Positions 1 through 6,872 of a stretch of DNA of 8,544 bases are shown in pieces. This stretch comes from DATEVL01 sp964448245 (GTDB taxonomy: Bacteria; Chloroflexota; Anaerolineae; Anaerolineales; E44-bin32): contig CAYUWF010000099.1 in assembly GCA_964448245.1 (NCBI GenBank), forward strand, positions 1 through 8,544. Reading direction: 5' to 3'. The notes under the pieces were generated by a model. It saw only the letters and a list, made by a program, of their open reading frames with translations, made no database searches and was not told the DNA's origin. The position numbers and the translations under genes were made by a program. The first letter of the stretch is position 1. Every line of letters begins with the position of its first letter.

Positions 1-23
1 CTTCAAGGAAGGCCGCGGGATGA

Positions 24-107
24 TGGGGCGGGTGGGAGTCGAACCCACACGAGGTCGCCCTCAGAGGATTTTAAGTCCTCTGCGTCTGCCAGTTCCGCCA
101 CCGCCCC
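24..107 (-). tRNA. tRNA-Leu, anticodon UAA
   Basis: This is a class II tRNA read on the minus strand. The 7-bp acceptor stem GGGGCGG/CCGCCCC pairs 107-101 with 31-25, and the A discriminator is at 24. The anticodon stem GAGGA/TCCTC encloses the loop CTTAAAA, giving anticodon TAA (plus-strand positions 71-73) for UUA and UUG codons. A variable-arm hairpin (GAGG, loop GCGA, CCTC) and a canonical T arm (GTGGG, loop TTCGACT, CCCAC) follow. The long variable arm together with the UAA anticodon identifies leucine. The bases after the discriminator read TCA rather than CCA, so the CCA end is not encoded and must be added by tRNA nucleotidyltransferase. Confidence 0.97.
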
Positions 108-115
108 AGAAGGAG

Positions 116-121
116 ATTGTA
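116..121 (-). promoter_or_regulatory. -10 element of the tRNA-Leu promoter
   Basis: The minus strand reads TACAAT here, a good sigma-70-type -10 hexamer. Transcription would begin near position 109, only about two bases before the mature tRNA 5' end. I see no convincing -35 hexamer at 16 to 18 bp spacing, so this rests on the -10 match and its position. Confidence 0.45.
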
Positions 122-174
122 TATCGGTTGGGAAGGCCCGAAGGGCATGGGAAAACGGCCTAAATCGACTCGGA

Positions 175-207
175 AGCTCCCCGCGAGCTCGAAGCTCGCG
201 GGGAGCT
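175..207. terminator. Perfect 15-bp hairpin, possible terminator without U-tract
   Basis: The arms 175-189 and 193-207 are exact reverse complements (AGCTCCCCGCGAGCT) around a three-base loop CGA. The hairpin starts 22 bases past the stop codon of the lipoprotein gene and ends upstream of the tRNA promoter, where a terminator would be expected. No run of T follows on either strand, so it is not a classical intrinsic terminator. It may act as an RNA-stabilising or U-independent termination structure. Confidence 0.5.
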
Positions 208-229
208 CAAGGGGTATATTCTGGCCGCC

Positions 230-739
230 TCAGCCACAAATTCCCTCGAACGTGACCTCGGGTGGAAGGAGGGGGAATTCGGCTCCCGGCGGCGAGCGGT
301 CCAGCCAGATCCAGGCGTCCAGGTCTCCGTCATGCAGCATGCGTAAGCGTGCGCCCTGAACGGCGTAGGTCCATCCGTTCTCGGGGTCCCAGTTGAAGTA
401 GGCCCAGTAGGAGCACGGGCCCACGCCGCGGCAATGGCACAGGCAGGCTTCGTCCGGGAAGCGGCACCCCTCGCCGGAGATCGAGCAGACCAGCGTCCCC
501 AGCGCGTTACCGGCATCCAGAGTCACTGGGTAGCCGGAGGCGCGTAGGAGGTCCTCCCCGGCGATCTCGCTCCCCTTGAAGGGGACGCACGTCGTCGCGA
601 ATGATCCATCGGGCCGGCCGACGACCAAACCGGCGCGGCCGGAAGCGGGGGTCGAGCTGGACGGCGTTGCCGAGGCGCAGGCCGCCAGGACCAGGCACAT
701 TGCGGCTGCCCCTGCGCGGCGCAGTCCGGCTGCCATCAT
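230..739 (-). CDS. Cysteine-rich exported lipoprotein, DUF4430-like
   Basis: This encodes a 169-residue putative lipoprotein. The N-terminus has arginines (RR at 7-8), a short hydrophobic stretch and the lipobox LAAC, with the acylated cysteine at residue 21. A Ser/Thr/Pro-rich spacer follows. The mature domain (about 38-169) has eight further cysteines (51, 85, 92, 99, 101, 103, 109, 168), enough for four disulfides, and an aromatic core YWAYFNW...GWTY...GA...DGDLDAWIW. From memory, that pattern resembles the DUF4430/transcobalamin C-terminal-like beta-grasp domain seen in Chloroflexota surface proteins, some encoded near metal or cofactor uptake genes. No such transporter is visible here, so the ligand is unknown. 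The start is supported by GGAGGA at 748-753, eight bases upstream; a second ATG follows directly. The gene is divergent from secA. Confidence 0.85.
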   Translation of the reverse strand: MMAAGLRRAGAAAMCLVLAACASATPSSSTPASGRAGLVVGRPDGSFATTCVPFKGSEIAGEDLLRASGYPVTLDAGNALGTLVCSISGEGCRFPDEACLCHCRGVGPCSYWAYFNWDPENGWTYAVQGARLRMLHDGDLDAWIWLDRSPPGAEFPLLPPEVTFEGICG

Positions 740-803
740 CTAGGGTGTCCTCCGCGGAAGGAAACGCAGGACGTCGCCGCGCGTTCTCGTGGCGGCGCTT
801 CTC

Positions 804-809
804 ATTGTA
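804..809 (-). promoter_or_regulatory. Possible -10 element for the lipoprotein gene
   Basis: The minus strand reads TACAAT, which would place transcription start near 797 and give a leader of about 58 nt with the GGAGGA site inside it. There is no clear -35 and no extended TGn, so this is tentative. Confidence 0.3.
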
Positions 810-844
810 CTCTCACGGCCCCGCCGAGGACGACATGACCCGCA

Positions 845-853
845 TGCTATAAT
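845..853 (+). promoter_or_regulatory. Extended -10 promoter of secA
   Basis: The sequence TGCTATAAT is a perfect -10 hexamer (848-853) with the extended TGn motif. No good -35 lies 16 to 18 bp upstream, as is usual for extended -10 promoters. The predicted transcription start near 860 leaves a leader of only about 15 nt. The ribosome binding site AAGGGG (861-866) then sits at the very 5' end of the mRNA, eight bases before the ATG. Confidence 0.7.
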
Positions 854-874
854 GCGCGGGAAGGGGTCCCCTGG

Positions 875-3800
875 ATGTTCAAGAACCTGCGCAAGGTCTT
901 CGGCGGCGATCTGATCGGCCGCGAGCTCGAACGCTGCGCCGATCGGGTGGAGGCGATCAACGCCATCGAGCCGCAGCTGCGCGCGCTTAGCGACGAGGCC
1001 TTGCGGGAGAAGGCCGAGTCGTTCCGCCGGCGCGTGGCCGACGGCGAGCCGCTCGACGATCTACTGGTGGAGGTCTTTGCCGTCGGCCGGGAAGCCTCAT
1101 TGCGCACCCTCGGGCTGCGCCCCTTCGATGTACAGCTCGTCGGGGGGATCCTGCTCCACGAGGGGGAGATCGCCGAGATGCGCACGGGCGAAGGCAAGAC
1201 GCTGGTTGCCACCCTGCCGATCACCCTCAACGCCCTGGAAGGCAAGGGCGTCCACCTGGTCACCGTCAACGACTACCTGGCGCGCCGGGACGCCCGCTGG
1301 ATGGGACCGCTCTTTCAGTTGCTCGGCTTGTCCGTCGGAGTGTTGCAGGAGGCGGCCCGCACGGAAAACGGCCGCAAGGCTTTCGTCTTCGACCCAACCC
1401 GCGAATCGGCCCAGGAGGACGTCCACCGGTTGCGTTTGGTGGACCGCGCCGAAGCCTACGCCGCCGACGTGACCTACGGGACCAACAACGAGTTTGGCTT
1501 CGACTACCTGCGCGACAACATGGCGCAGAGCCTCGAAGGACGGGTGCAGCGCGGCCACCCCTACGCCATCGTGGATGAGGTCGACAACATCCTCATCGAC
1601 GAAGCCCGCACGCCGCTGATCATCTCCGGCCCGTCCCACGAAGAGCCGGAGATGTACGAACGCGTGGCGGCCGTCGTCAAGGGGCTGGTGCCGGAAGACC
1701 TCGAGGTCAGCGAGCGCGATCGATCGGTGGCGCTGACCGAGCTGGGCGAGGAGCATCTCGAGCGCCTGCTCGGCGCCCGCCTGCGCGATCCCGACCGTCC
1801 GGAAGACATCACCCCCGAGCAAGCGCGCCTGCTCGGTTTCATCGAGCAGGCGCTGCGCGCCGAGCAGCTTTTCAAGCGCAACAAGGACTACGTCGTGCAG
1901 GGCGGACGCGTGATCATTGTCGACGAGTTCACCGGACGGCTGATGGCCGGCCGCAGGTGGTCGGACGGCCTGCATCAGGCGGTCGAGGCCAAGGAAGGCG
2001 TCAAGGTCGGCCAGGAGAATGTGACCTACGCCACGATCACGCTACAGAATTACTTCCGTAAGTACGGCAAACTGGCCGGGATGACGGGCACGGCCGTCAC
2101 CGAAGCGGAGGAGTTCCACAAGATCTACAAGGTCGAAGTGGCGCCGCTGCCGACCAACCTCGAGTACCTCGCCCGGCAGCCGGGATCGGGGCTGATCGAG
2201 GCCAGCCACGAGGAGGACGGCCAGAAGTACTTCCATTTCGCCCGGCGCGACGATCCGCAGAAGACGCCGGTCTTCTGGCGCCGCAAGGACATGCCCGACC
2301 TGGTCTATCGGACGGAGGAAGCAAAACTGCGGGCGGTCAGCCTCGAGATCCTGCGCCGGCACGTGCGCGGCCAACCGCTGCTGGTCGGGACGACTTCCGT
2401 CGAGCTCTCCGAGCGGCTCTCGCAGAGGCTGCGGGCCCCATCGCTGCAAGACCTGGCGATGGTCGAGATTCTGCGTGACGCCTACCTGGAAGCGCATTCC
2501 TTGGACAACGACGGGACGCGGGTGGAGGCGCTGCAGCCCCTGCACGCTCCGCTGCCCGAGTTGGGCCCTTCCGTCTTGCGGCCGATGGCCAAGGAGCTGG
2601 ATCTGGCCCTCAATCCGACCCGGCCGGAGAACCTGGAGCGCCTGCAGCGCCTGCTCGGGCTGGAGGACGAACACCGGCCGGCGCTCGAGTCGACTCTGGC
2701 CGCCGGGATCCGGCACAACGTCCTCAACGCCAAGAAGCACGACGAGGAGTCGGCGATCATCGCCTGGGCCGGAGGGCTGGGGGCGGTGACGATCGCCACC
2801 AACATGGCCGGGCGCGGGGTCGACATCAAACTCGGGGGAGAAGTCGCCGAGGAGGTGCTCGGGGGGGTCAACCGCATCCTACGACGAGCGGGCGTGGAGG
2901 GCCCCGAAACCCTCACCATGGCGGAGCGCGCCGAGGCGGTGCGTCAGGCGCCCGAGTCGGCGGTGGGGATCTATGGCGCCGAACGCGACCTCTTCCTGGG
3001 TTTCGTCGAAGACGAGGAGAAGGTGCGCCAGCTCGGCGGGCTGCACGTCATCGGTTCGGTCCGACATGAGGCGCGCCGCATCGACAATCAGCTGCGCGGG
3101 CGCGCCGGCCGGCAGGGCGACCCCGGCTCGTCGCAGTTCTTCCTGTCGCTGCAAGACGAGCTGATGCGCCTGTTCGGCGGGGCGCGCGTCTCCAGCCTGA
3201 TGGATTTCCTCAAGATCGACGACAGCGTCCCGATCGCCGCCTCCATGGTCAACCGCACGATTGAAGAGACCCAGCGGCGAGTGGAAGGCGCCAACTTCGA
3301 CACCCGCAAGCATCTGCTCGAGTATGACGACGTCCTCAACCAGCAGCGCGAGGTCTTCTACGGGCAGCGCAACCGCGTCTTCACCAAGGATGATCTGGCC
3401 GAGGACGTGGAGGCGATGCTCTCGGCCGAAGTCGGCCGGCACGTCGAACTGGCGAAGCAGAACGCGCACGAGGCCTGGAAGCTCCTAGCCTGGCTCGAGG
3501 AAACACAGCCAACCCTCAACCTTGACTCGGAGCGACCCACTCCCTCGTACATGATTCGGCTCCTGACCGACTCGCTGGGGGAGGAGGTGAAAGCCGCTCC
3601 GGCGCGGACGGCCTTGTTGGACCTTGCACGCTCGGCCTTGGAGGCACAGCGTCAGCATCTGATGGCGACGATCACCGAGCAGCTCGACCGCTCGGTCGAG
3701 CGCCTGGAAGAACAAGTCCGGCAGCGGGCGGATGTGGCCGACACGGCCTTCGAGGGCACCTTGCTCGAGGCCGAGGAGCAGGGCCGCACGGTTGAGGCGC

Positions 3801-4888
3801 AGGCCCTCGTTCGCACCGTCGAGGAAGCGGCCGGGGTTCGACTGCAGGTGGGAGAGAACGGCCTCAAGCAGATCCGCGAGTCTCCCGACTCGTTCCGCAG
3901 CATGATCCCGCGCATGGTGGAGGGGGGACTCGGGATCCGTGTGTGGACCGGGTTGGTGCAGCTGGCCGAGGCCAGGCTGGGGGAGCCCCTTGGGCTCGAG
4001 AACTCGCTGGCGACGCCGATCGACTGGCCGGCCGCCGAACGGCGCCTGCTGGAAGGGGTGGAGAAGGCGTGGTCCCGCCGAAGCGAGACAACCTTGCGCG
4101 AGATCGAGCAGGAGCTTTCCTCGCTGATCACGGAAGACGAAACGCCGGGCGAAGCGACGCTGGCGCGGGCCCTGGTGCGCATGAGCTACGGCCAGCGCAC
4201 GCTCTTCGATCGACGGACGCACCAGCGCCGGGCGATCGTCGTCCCCCGTTTGTCGTATGCCTTCCCGGCCGCCCGCCTGCTGGAGGACACGGAGGCCGAT
4301 GAGCTTCGCCAGGACATCCTCGACCATCTGCGCGCAGCGCAGCGCGAAGTCGAGCGAAGCGTTGGTCGCGCCGAGCTGCTGCGGGCCGGCGCCGGGCAAC
4401 TCGCCGACCTGCCGCAGAGGGTGCAAGCCGGCCTGGCCCGGGTGCTGGGTGAGCAAGCGTGGGAGGAGCTCCGCGAGACCGAGCCCCTCGCGACGTTGGA
4501 GCCGGACCGGCGGGAATTGCTGGAGCCCGCCATGGGTCGGGTGTTGTTGAACGAGATGTATCGCGGCCTAATCCAGGCCGTCGGCGATCGCCTGTGGGTC
4601 GACTATCTGACCCAAATGGAGGGCCTGCGGACGTCGATCGGGTTGGAAGCCTACGGCCAGCGCGATCCGCTAGTCCAGTACAAGAGCCGGGCCTTCGACA
4701 TGTTTTCCCACCTCCAGGCCGACATCCGGTCGGCTGTGGTGGCGCGTCTCTTCCGTTCGCCCGCCTCGGCCCGTCCGGCCGTCGCCGGGGCGGGACGGCC
4801 GACATCGAACGAGGAATCGGCTGACGACCAGGTCGGCCCGGCCCCCTCGGGCGAGGGCGCCCGCAAGAAACGGCGGCGCCGGCACTGA
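875..4888 (+). CDS. secA: SecA preprotein translocase ATPase, enlarged form
   Basis: SecA is the ATPase motor that pushes unfolded preproteins through SecYEG. This intact 1337-residue protein compares with about 900 in E. coli. Walker A MRTGEGKT lies at 102-109, the DEVD box at 234-237 within VDEVDNILIDEARTPLIISGP, and motif VI QLRGRAGRQG at 739-748. The preprotein-binding domain is about 254-395, and the scaffold reappears at 1223-1293 (GYGQ/LEAYGQRDPLVQYK-type segment). By eye against E. coli, extra sequence lies at about 157-193, 429-469, 521-610 and 656-720. A huge insertion at 832-1222 replaces the usual helical wing and is mostly charged, predicted helical sequence. The tail has no CxCx8CH zinc site and ends in a basic KKRRRRH. 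The start is supported by AAGGGG eight bases upstream. A weak stem followed by TTTT lies just past the stop (about 4877-4897). Confidence 0.98.
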   Translation: MFKNLRKVFGGDLIGRELERCADRVEAINAIEPQLRALSDEALREKAESFRRRVADGEPLDDLLVEVFAVGREASLRTLGLRPFDVQLVGGILLHEGEIAEMRTGEGKTLVATLPITLNALEGKGVHLVTVNDYLARRDARWMGPLFQLLGLSVGVLQEAARTENGRKAFVFDPTRESAQEDVHRLRLVDRAEAYAADVTYGTNNEFGFDYLRDNMAQSLEGRVQRGHPYAIVDEVDNILIDEARTPLIISGPSHEEPEMYERVAAVVKGLVPEDLEVSERDRSVALTELGEEHLERLLGARLRDPDRPEDITPEQARLLGFIEQALRAEQLFKRNKDYVVQGGRVIIVDEFTGRLMAGRRWSDGLHQAVEAKEGVKVGQENVTYATITLQNYFRKYGKLAGMTGTAVTEAEEFHKIYKVEVAPLPTNLEYLARQPGSGLIEASHEEDGQKYFHFARRDDPQKTPVFWRRKDMPDLVYRTEEAKLRAVSLEILRRHVRGQPLLVGTTSVELSERLSQRLRAPSLQDLAMVEILRDAYLEAHSLDNDGTRVEALQPLHAPLPELGPSVLRPMAKELDLALNPTRPENLERLQRLLGLEDEHRPALESTLAAGIRHNVLNAKKHDEESAIIAWAGGLGAVTIATNMAGRGVDIKLGGEVAEEVLGGVNRILRRAGVEGPETLTMAERAEAVRQAPESAVGIYGAERDLFLGFVEDEEKVRQLGGLHVIGSVRHEARRIDNQLRGRAGRQGDPGSSQFFLSLQDELMRLFGGARVSSLMDFLKIDDSVPIAASMVNRTIEETQRRVEGANFDTRKHLLEYDDVLNQQREVFYGQRNRVFTKDDLAEDVEAMLSAEVGRHVELAKQNAHEAWKLLAWLEETQPTLNLDSERPTPSYMIRLLTDSLGEEVKAAPARTALLDLARSALEAQRQHLMATITEQLDRSVERLEEQVRQRADVADTAFEGTLLEAEEQGRTVEAQALVRTVEEAAGVRLQVGENGLKQIRESPDSFRSMIPRMVEGGLGIRVWTGLVQLAEARLGEPLGLENSLATPIDWPAAERRLLEGVEKAWSRRSETTLREIEQELSSLITEDETPGEATLARALVRMSYGQRTLFDRRTHQRRAIVVPRLSYAFPAARLLEDTEADELRQDILDHLRAAQREVERSVGRAELLRAGAGQLADLPQRVQAGLARVLGEQAWEELRETEPLATLEPDRRELLEPAMGRVLLNEMYRGLIQAVGDRLWVDYLTQMEGLRTSIGLEAYGQRDPLVQYKSRAFDMFSHLQADIRSAVVARLFRSPASARPAVAGAGRPTSNEESADDQVGPAPSGEGARKKRRRRH

Positions 4889-4928
4889 CGGGCTTTTCTC
4901 TATGGGCATTATTCGACCTCACCCCCAT

Positions 4929-4984
4929 CCCCCTCTCCGCCGACAGCCTGTCCTTGACTCGCGGCACCGAAGGCGGAGAGGGGG
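4929..4984. repeat. Intergenic palindrome A, copy 1
   Basis: The arms 4929-4941 and 4972-4984 are exact 13-bp reverse complements (CCCCCTCTCCGCC) around a 30-base loop. The arm core CTCTCCGCC/GGCGGAGAG and the loop length nearly recur at 7919-7972. This lies in the 317-bp gap between secA and the hydrolase gene, which otherwise holds no gene I can support. It could be an interspersed palindromic repeat or part of secA mRNA 3' end formation. Confidence 0.6.
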
Positions 4985-4992
4985 TGTGAAGC

Positions 4993-5030
4993 TTGAAGGG
5001 TGGGGGGAGCTTGCTCCCCCCACCCTTCAA
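4993..5030. repeat. Intergenic palindrome B, copy 1 (17-bp stem)
   Basis: A perfect stem pairs 4993-5009 with 5014-5030 around a CTTG loop. Its right-arm core GCTCCCCCCA is identical to that of a second hairpin at 7872-7908. A pyrimidine-rich stretch but no T-run follows on the plus strand. It could terminate secA transcription without a U-tract; the partial recurrence suggests a repeat family. Confidence 0.65.
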
Positions 5031-5107
5031 AGAGTCCTTCCTCTCTCCCTGGAGGTATCTTCCAGGTGAGGAACCAAGCCCACTCAGGCGGGGGCCTTCC
5101 AGGCTGC

Positions 5108-5126
5108 TCCCGGGAAGACGCCGGGA
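5108..5126. repeat. Small hairpin upstream of the hydrolase gene
   Basis: TCCCGG at 5108-5113 pairs with CCGGGA at 5121-5126 around a seven-base loop. It is the third inverted repeat in the same gap and may be part of the same composite element. The stem is short, so it could be chance in GC-rich DNA. Confidence 0.3.
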
Positions 5127-5195
5127 CGGTGTCCGCGAGGGGCAGGGGAGGGTGTGGGAGAGTGAGGGGAGTTGGATCGTCCCGCCCAACATCAC

Positions 5196-5201
5196 GAGGT
5201 G
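5196..5201 (+). promoter_or_regulatory. Ribosome binding site supporting a TTG start
   Basis: GAGGTG lies four bases before the TTG at 5206 (six bases counting from GAGG). This site, with family alignment, favours TTG 5206 over an in-frame GTG at 5152, whose G-rich upstream sequence practically abuts it, and over the ATG at 4994-4996 region start of the open frame (frame start 4993), which would translate the palindromic spacer. Confidence 0.5.
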
Positions 5202-5205
5202 TGAA

Positions 5206-6096
5206 TTGAAGGTCGGCGATCTCGAACTCCACCTGGTGAGCGACGGGATGGTGCACGTCGAGGCCGGCGGGCCTTTCGGCCTGGTACCGCGCGGCCTCTA
5301 CCAGCGCTCCTTTCCCCCTCGCCCGGACAACACCGTCCCGATGTCGCTCACCTGCCTGCTGGTGCGTTCCCGCGGGCAGACGATCCTGATCGACACCGGC
5401 CTGGGGGACAAGCTCACGGAGGAGGCCCGGGCCCGCTGGCAGCTCGAGCGACCGGGGGGCGGCCTCGTCGCCGGGTTGTACGCCCTCGGGATCGCGCCGG
5501 AGGACGTCGACCTGGTCATCGACACCCACCTGCATGCCGATCACTGCGGGGGGAACACGCGCGGTCGGGAGGGTGCCGTCGAACCCGTCTTCCCGCGCGC
5601 CACGTACGTCGTGCAGCGCATCGAATGGGCCGAGGCCTCCCACCCCGACGCCCGCACGCAGGGGACCTACTTGGCCGACAACTACCAACCGCTGATGCAG
5701 GCCGGGCGCCTGCGCCTGCTGCACGGCGACACGGTGATCACCGACCAGGTGCGCTGCGTGGTGACGCCCGGGCACACACGCGGGCATCAATGCGTCGTTC
5801 TGGAATCAGGGGAATGGTGCGGGCTCTTCGTGGCCGACCTGGCGAGCTACGCCCTGCACTTCGAGCGTCTCTCCTGGATGACGGCCTATGATGTGGATCC
5901 GCTCGAGACGCTGAGAACGAAGACGATCTGGCGCGAATGGGCCGCGGCGCGGGGAGCGTGGCTTTTCTTCGAGCACGACGCGTCGCTGCCGGTCGGCCGC
6001 CTCGAACGCGACGGCCGCGGCTACCGGGTGGCTCCCGAAGCGGGCGCCGCCGGGCTTACCGACGCGCTTCCCACTCGGCCACCGCCTCCCGGATAG
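5206..6096 (+). CDS. MBL-fold metallo-hydrolase, lactonase-like
   Basis: This is a 296-residue metallo-beta-lactamase-fold hydrolase with an apparently complete dinuclear metal site: HLHADH (His108, His110, Asp112, His113), His190 in TPGHTRGH, Asp211 in VADL and His257 in FFEHD. The conserved LIDTG strand is at 61-65. The overall layout (LVSDG at the start, then a FGLVP-type segment) resembles the broad family that includes AHL lactonases and YtnP- and OPHC2-like enzymes. The true substrate cannot be read from sequence. There is no signal peptide or membrane segment, so it is probably cytoplasmic. The open frame extends upstream to 4993, but that part translates palindromic spacer into low-complexity Pro/Arg sequence, and family members begin near KVGDLELHLVSDG. 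Its last 41 bp overlap the convergent gene. Confidence 0.88.
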   Translation: MKVGDLELHLVSDGMVHVEAGGPFGLVPRGLYQRSFPPRPDNTVPMSLTCLLVRSRGQTILIDTGLGDKLTEEARARWQLERPGGGLVAGLYALGIAPEDVDLVIDTHLHADHCGGNTRGREGAVEPVFPRATYVVQRIEWAEASHPDARTQGTYLADNYQPLMQAGRLRLLHGDTVITDQVRCVVTPGHTRGHQCVVLESGEWCGLFVADLASYALHFERLSWMTAYDVDPLETLRTKTIWREWAAARGAWLFFEHDASLPVGRLERDGRGYRVAPEAGAAGLTDALPTRPPPPG

Positions 6097-6847
6097 CCGT
6101 CCGGATCGCCGGGTCCGGAACTTCATCCAGGTTGTACGACTGCATTCCAATGTAGACACGGACGGCACCCCCGGGGCCCGCGACGAGCCGCACCGCCCCG
6201 CCGGAGGCCGATTGCGCGGCGAGCTTGGTTTCGAGGATCCGGCTGATCTGCTCGACCATCGTGCCGCCCTTGGCGGGTTCCTCCAGGCGACGCTCCTCCG
6301 TGCGGCGGGGCGCGGGGGCGCTGCCCTCGATCCAGCGCGCCAGGTCGCGCGTGGCGTATTCGACGCGCGTCCAGTCGGGCGAGTCGCGCAGGGCTTGCTG
6401 GTCCTGGTAGACCCGGGTCCCAACCTGCAACGCGAGCTGGCCTGTCACCTCCTCGCGCAACAAAGTGACGACCGGGAAGAAGCGTCTGTCGGGGGTGGTC
6501 GGGGTCGGGGGCGTTTGTTCGGTCATGCGTGGTTCTCCGATCGTATCCACGATGGGGCTCGGCGGAGGTGGAGCGACGTCCGGGGGCGGAGGGGTGGGCA
6601 TCGGCGGCGCCGACTGGATCGCGGCGGCGGGGACCTCCGGCGGCGGCGGCACGTCGGCCGCCGATGGAGCGTCAGGACTCGCCGCGGGTTCTGGCTCCCC
6701 GGGAAGGGCCAGGGTAGAGGAGGGCATGCTGCCACCCGGCCCGTCTGCGGGCCGGGTGGGGAAAAGTAGATAGACGGCCGCCGCGCCGAGGCCAAATCCG
6801 GCGGCGATCAGGACCAACCCGAAGAGAAGCGACGAGTCGATGCTCAA
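6056..6847 (-). CDS. Membrane-anchored proline-rich protein, unknown function
   Basis: I do not recognise this 263-residue protein. Residues 7-29 form one hydrophobic transmembrane helix, then a Pro/Ala-rich linker (about 31-120, with PPPP runs) leads to a C-terminal region of about 140 residues. That region has two compact parts: FFPVVTLLREEVTGQLALQVG near 124-143, continuing to about 175, and a second at 197-263 with ISRILETKLAAQ, VRVYIGMQSYNL and a terminal helix. It looks like a single-pass protein with a tethered soluble domain; topology is not certain. The open frame extends upstream into mutM, so I place the start at the TTG at 6847, the only usual start codon between the mutM stop and the membrane helix. 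Its ribosome site is poor (GGTGG six bases upstream). It lies 25 bp after mutM and is probably co-transcribed with it. Confidence 0.75.
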   Translation of the reverse strand: MSIDSSLLFGLVLIAAGFGLGAAAVYLLFPTRPADGPGGSMPSSTLALPGEPEPAASPDAPSAADVPPPPEVPAAAIQSAPPMPTPPPPDVAPPPPSPIVDTIGEPRMTEQTPPTPTTPDRRFFPVVTLLREEVTGQLALQVGTRVYQDQQALRDSPDWTRVEYATRDLARWIEGSAPAPRRTEERRLEEPAKGGTMVEQISRILETKLAAQSASGGAVRLVAGPGGAVRVYIGMQSYNLDEVPDPAIRTAIREAVAEWEARR

Positions 6848-6872
6848 CTCCGTCCACCGACCCGGCCGACGG

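Noticed and set aside
24..107. tRNA-associated integration site
   Set aside because: No integrase, no duplicated tRNA 3' end and no foreign genes are visible in the window.
1097..1975. Open frame of 292 codons antisense to secA
   Set aside because: It lies opposite conserved SecA motifs (Walker A, DEVD). Its product is low-complexity His/Gln/Val/Arg sequence of the kind produced by the reverse strand of GC-rich genes.
3485..4456. Open frame of 323 codons antisense to the large SecA insertion
   Set aside because: I checked it because the insertion is unusual, but the plus frame continues through as normal helical protein into the conserved SecA C-terminal scaffold. The antisense product has no recognisable domain.
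4902..5069. Plus-strand 55-codon frame in the secA to hydrolase gap
   Set aside because: No Shine-Dalgarno sequence. It runs through both hairpins and gives repetitive His/Pro/Arg sequence.
4929..5126. CRISPR-like array
   Set aside because: The repeats are single palindromes, not regularly spaced direct repeats, and there are no cas genes nearby.
4128..5195. Minus-strand frame of 355 codons over the secA end and the gap
   Set aside because: The product is a Pro/Arg/Gly-rich string crossing the palindromes; there is no domain and no ribosome site.
4909..5790. Minus-strand frame of 293 codons opposite the hydrolase gene
   Set aside because: The plus strand encodes a complete metal site here; the minus product resembles no family.
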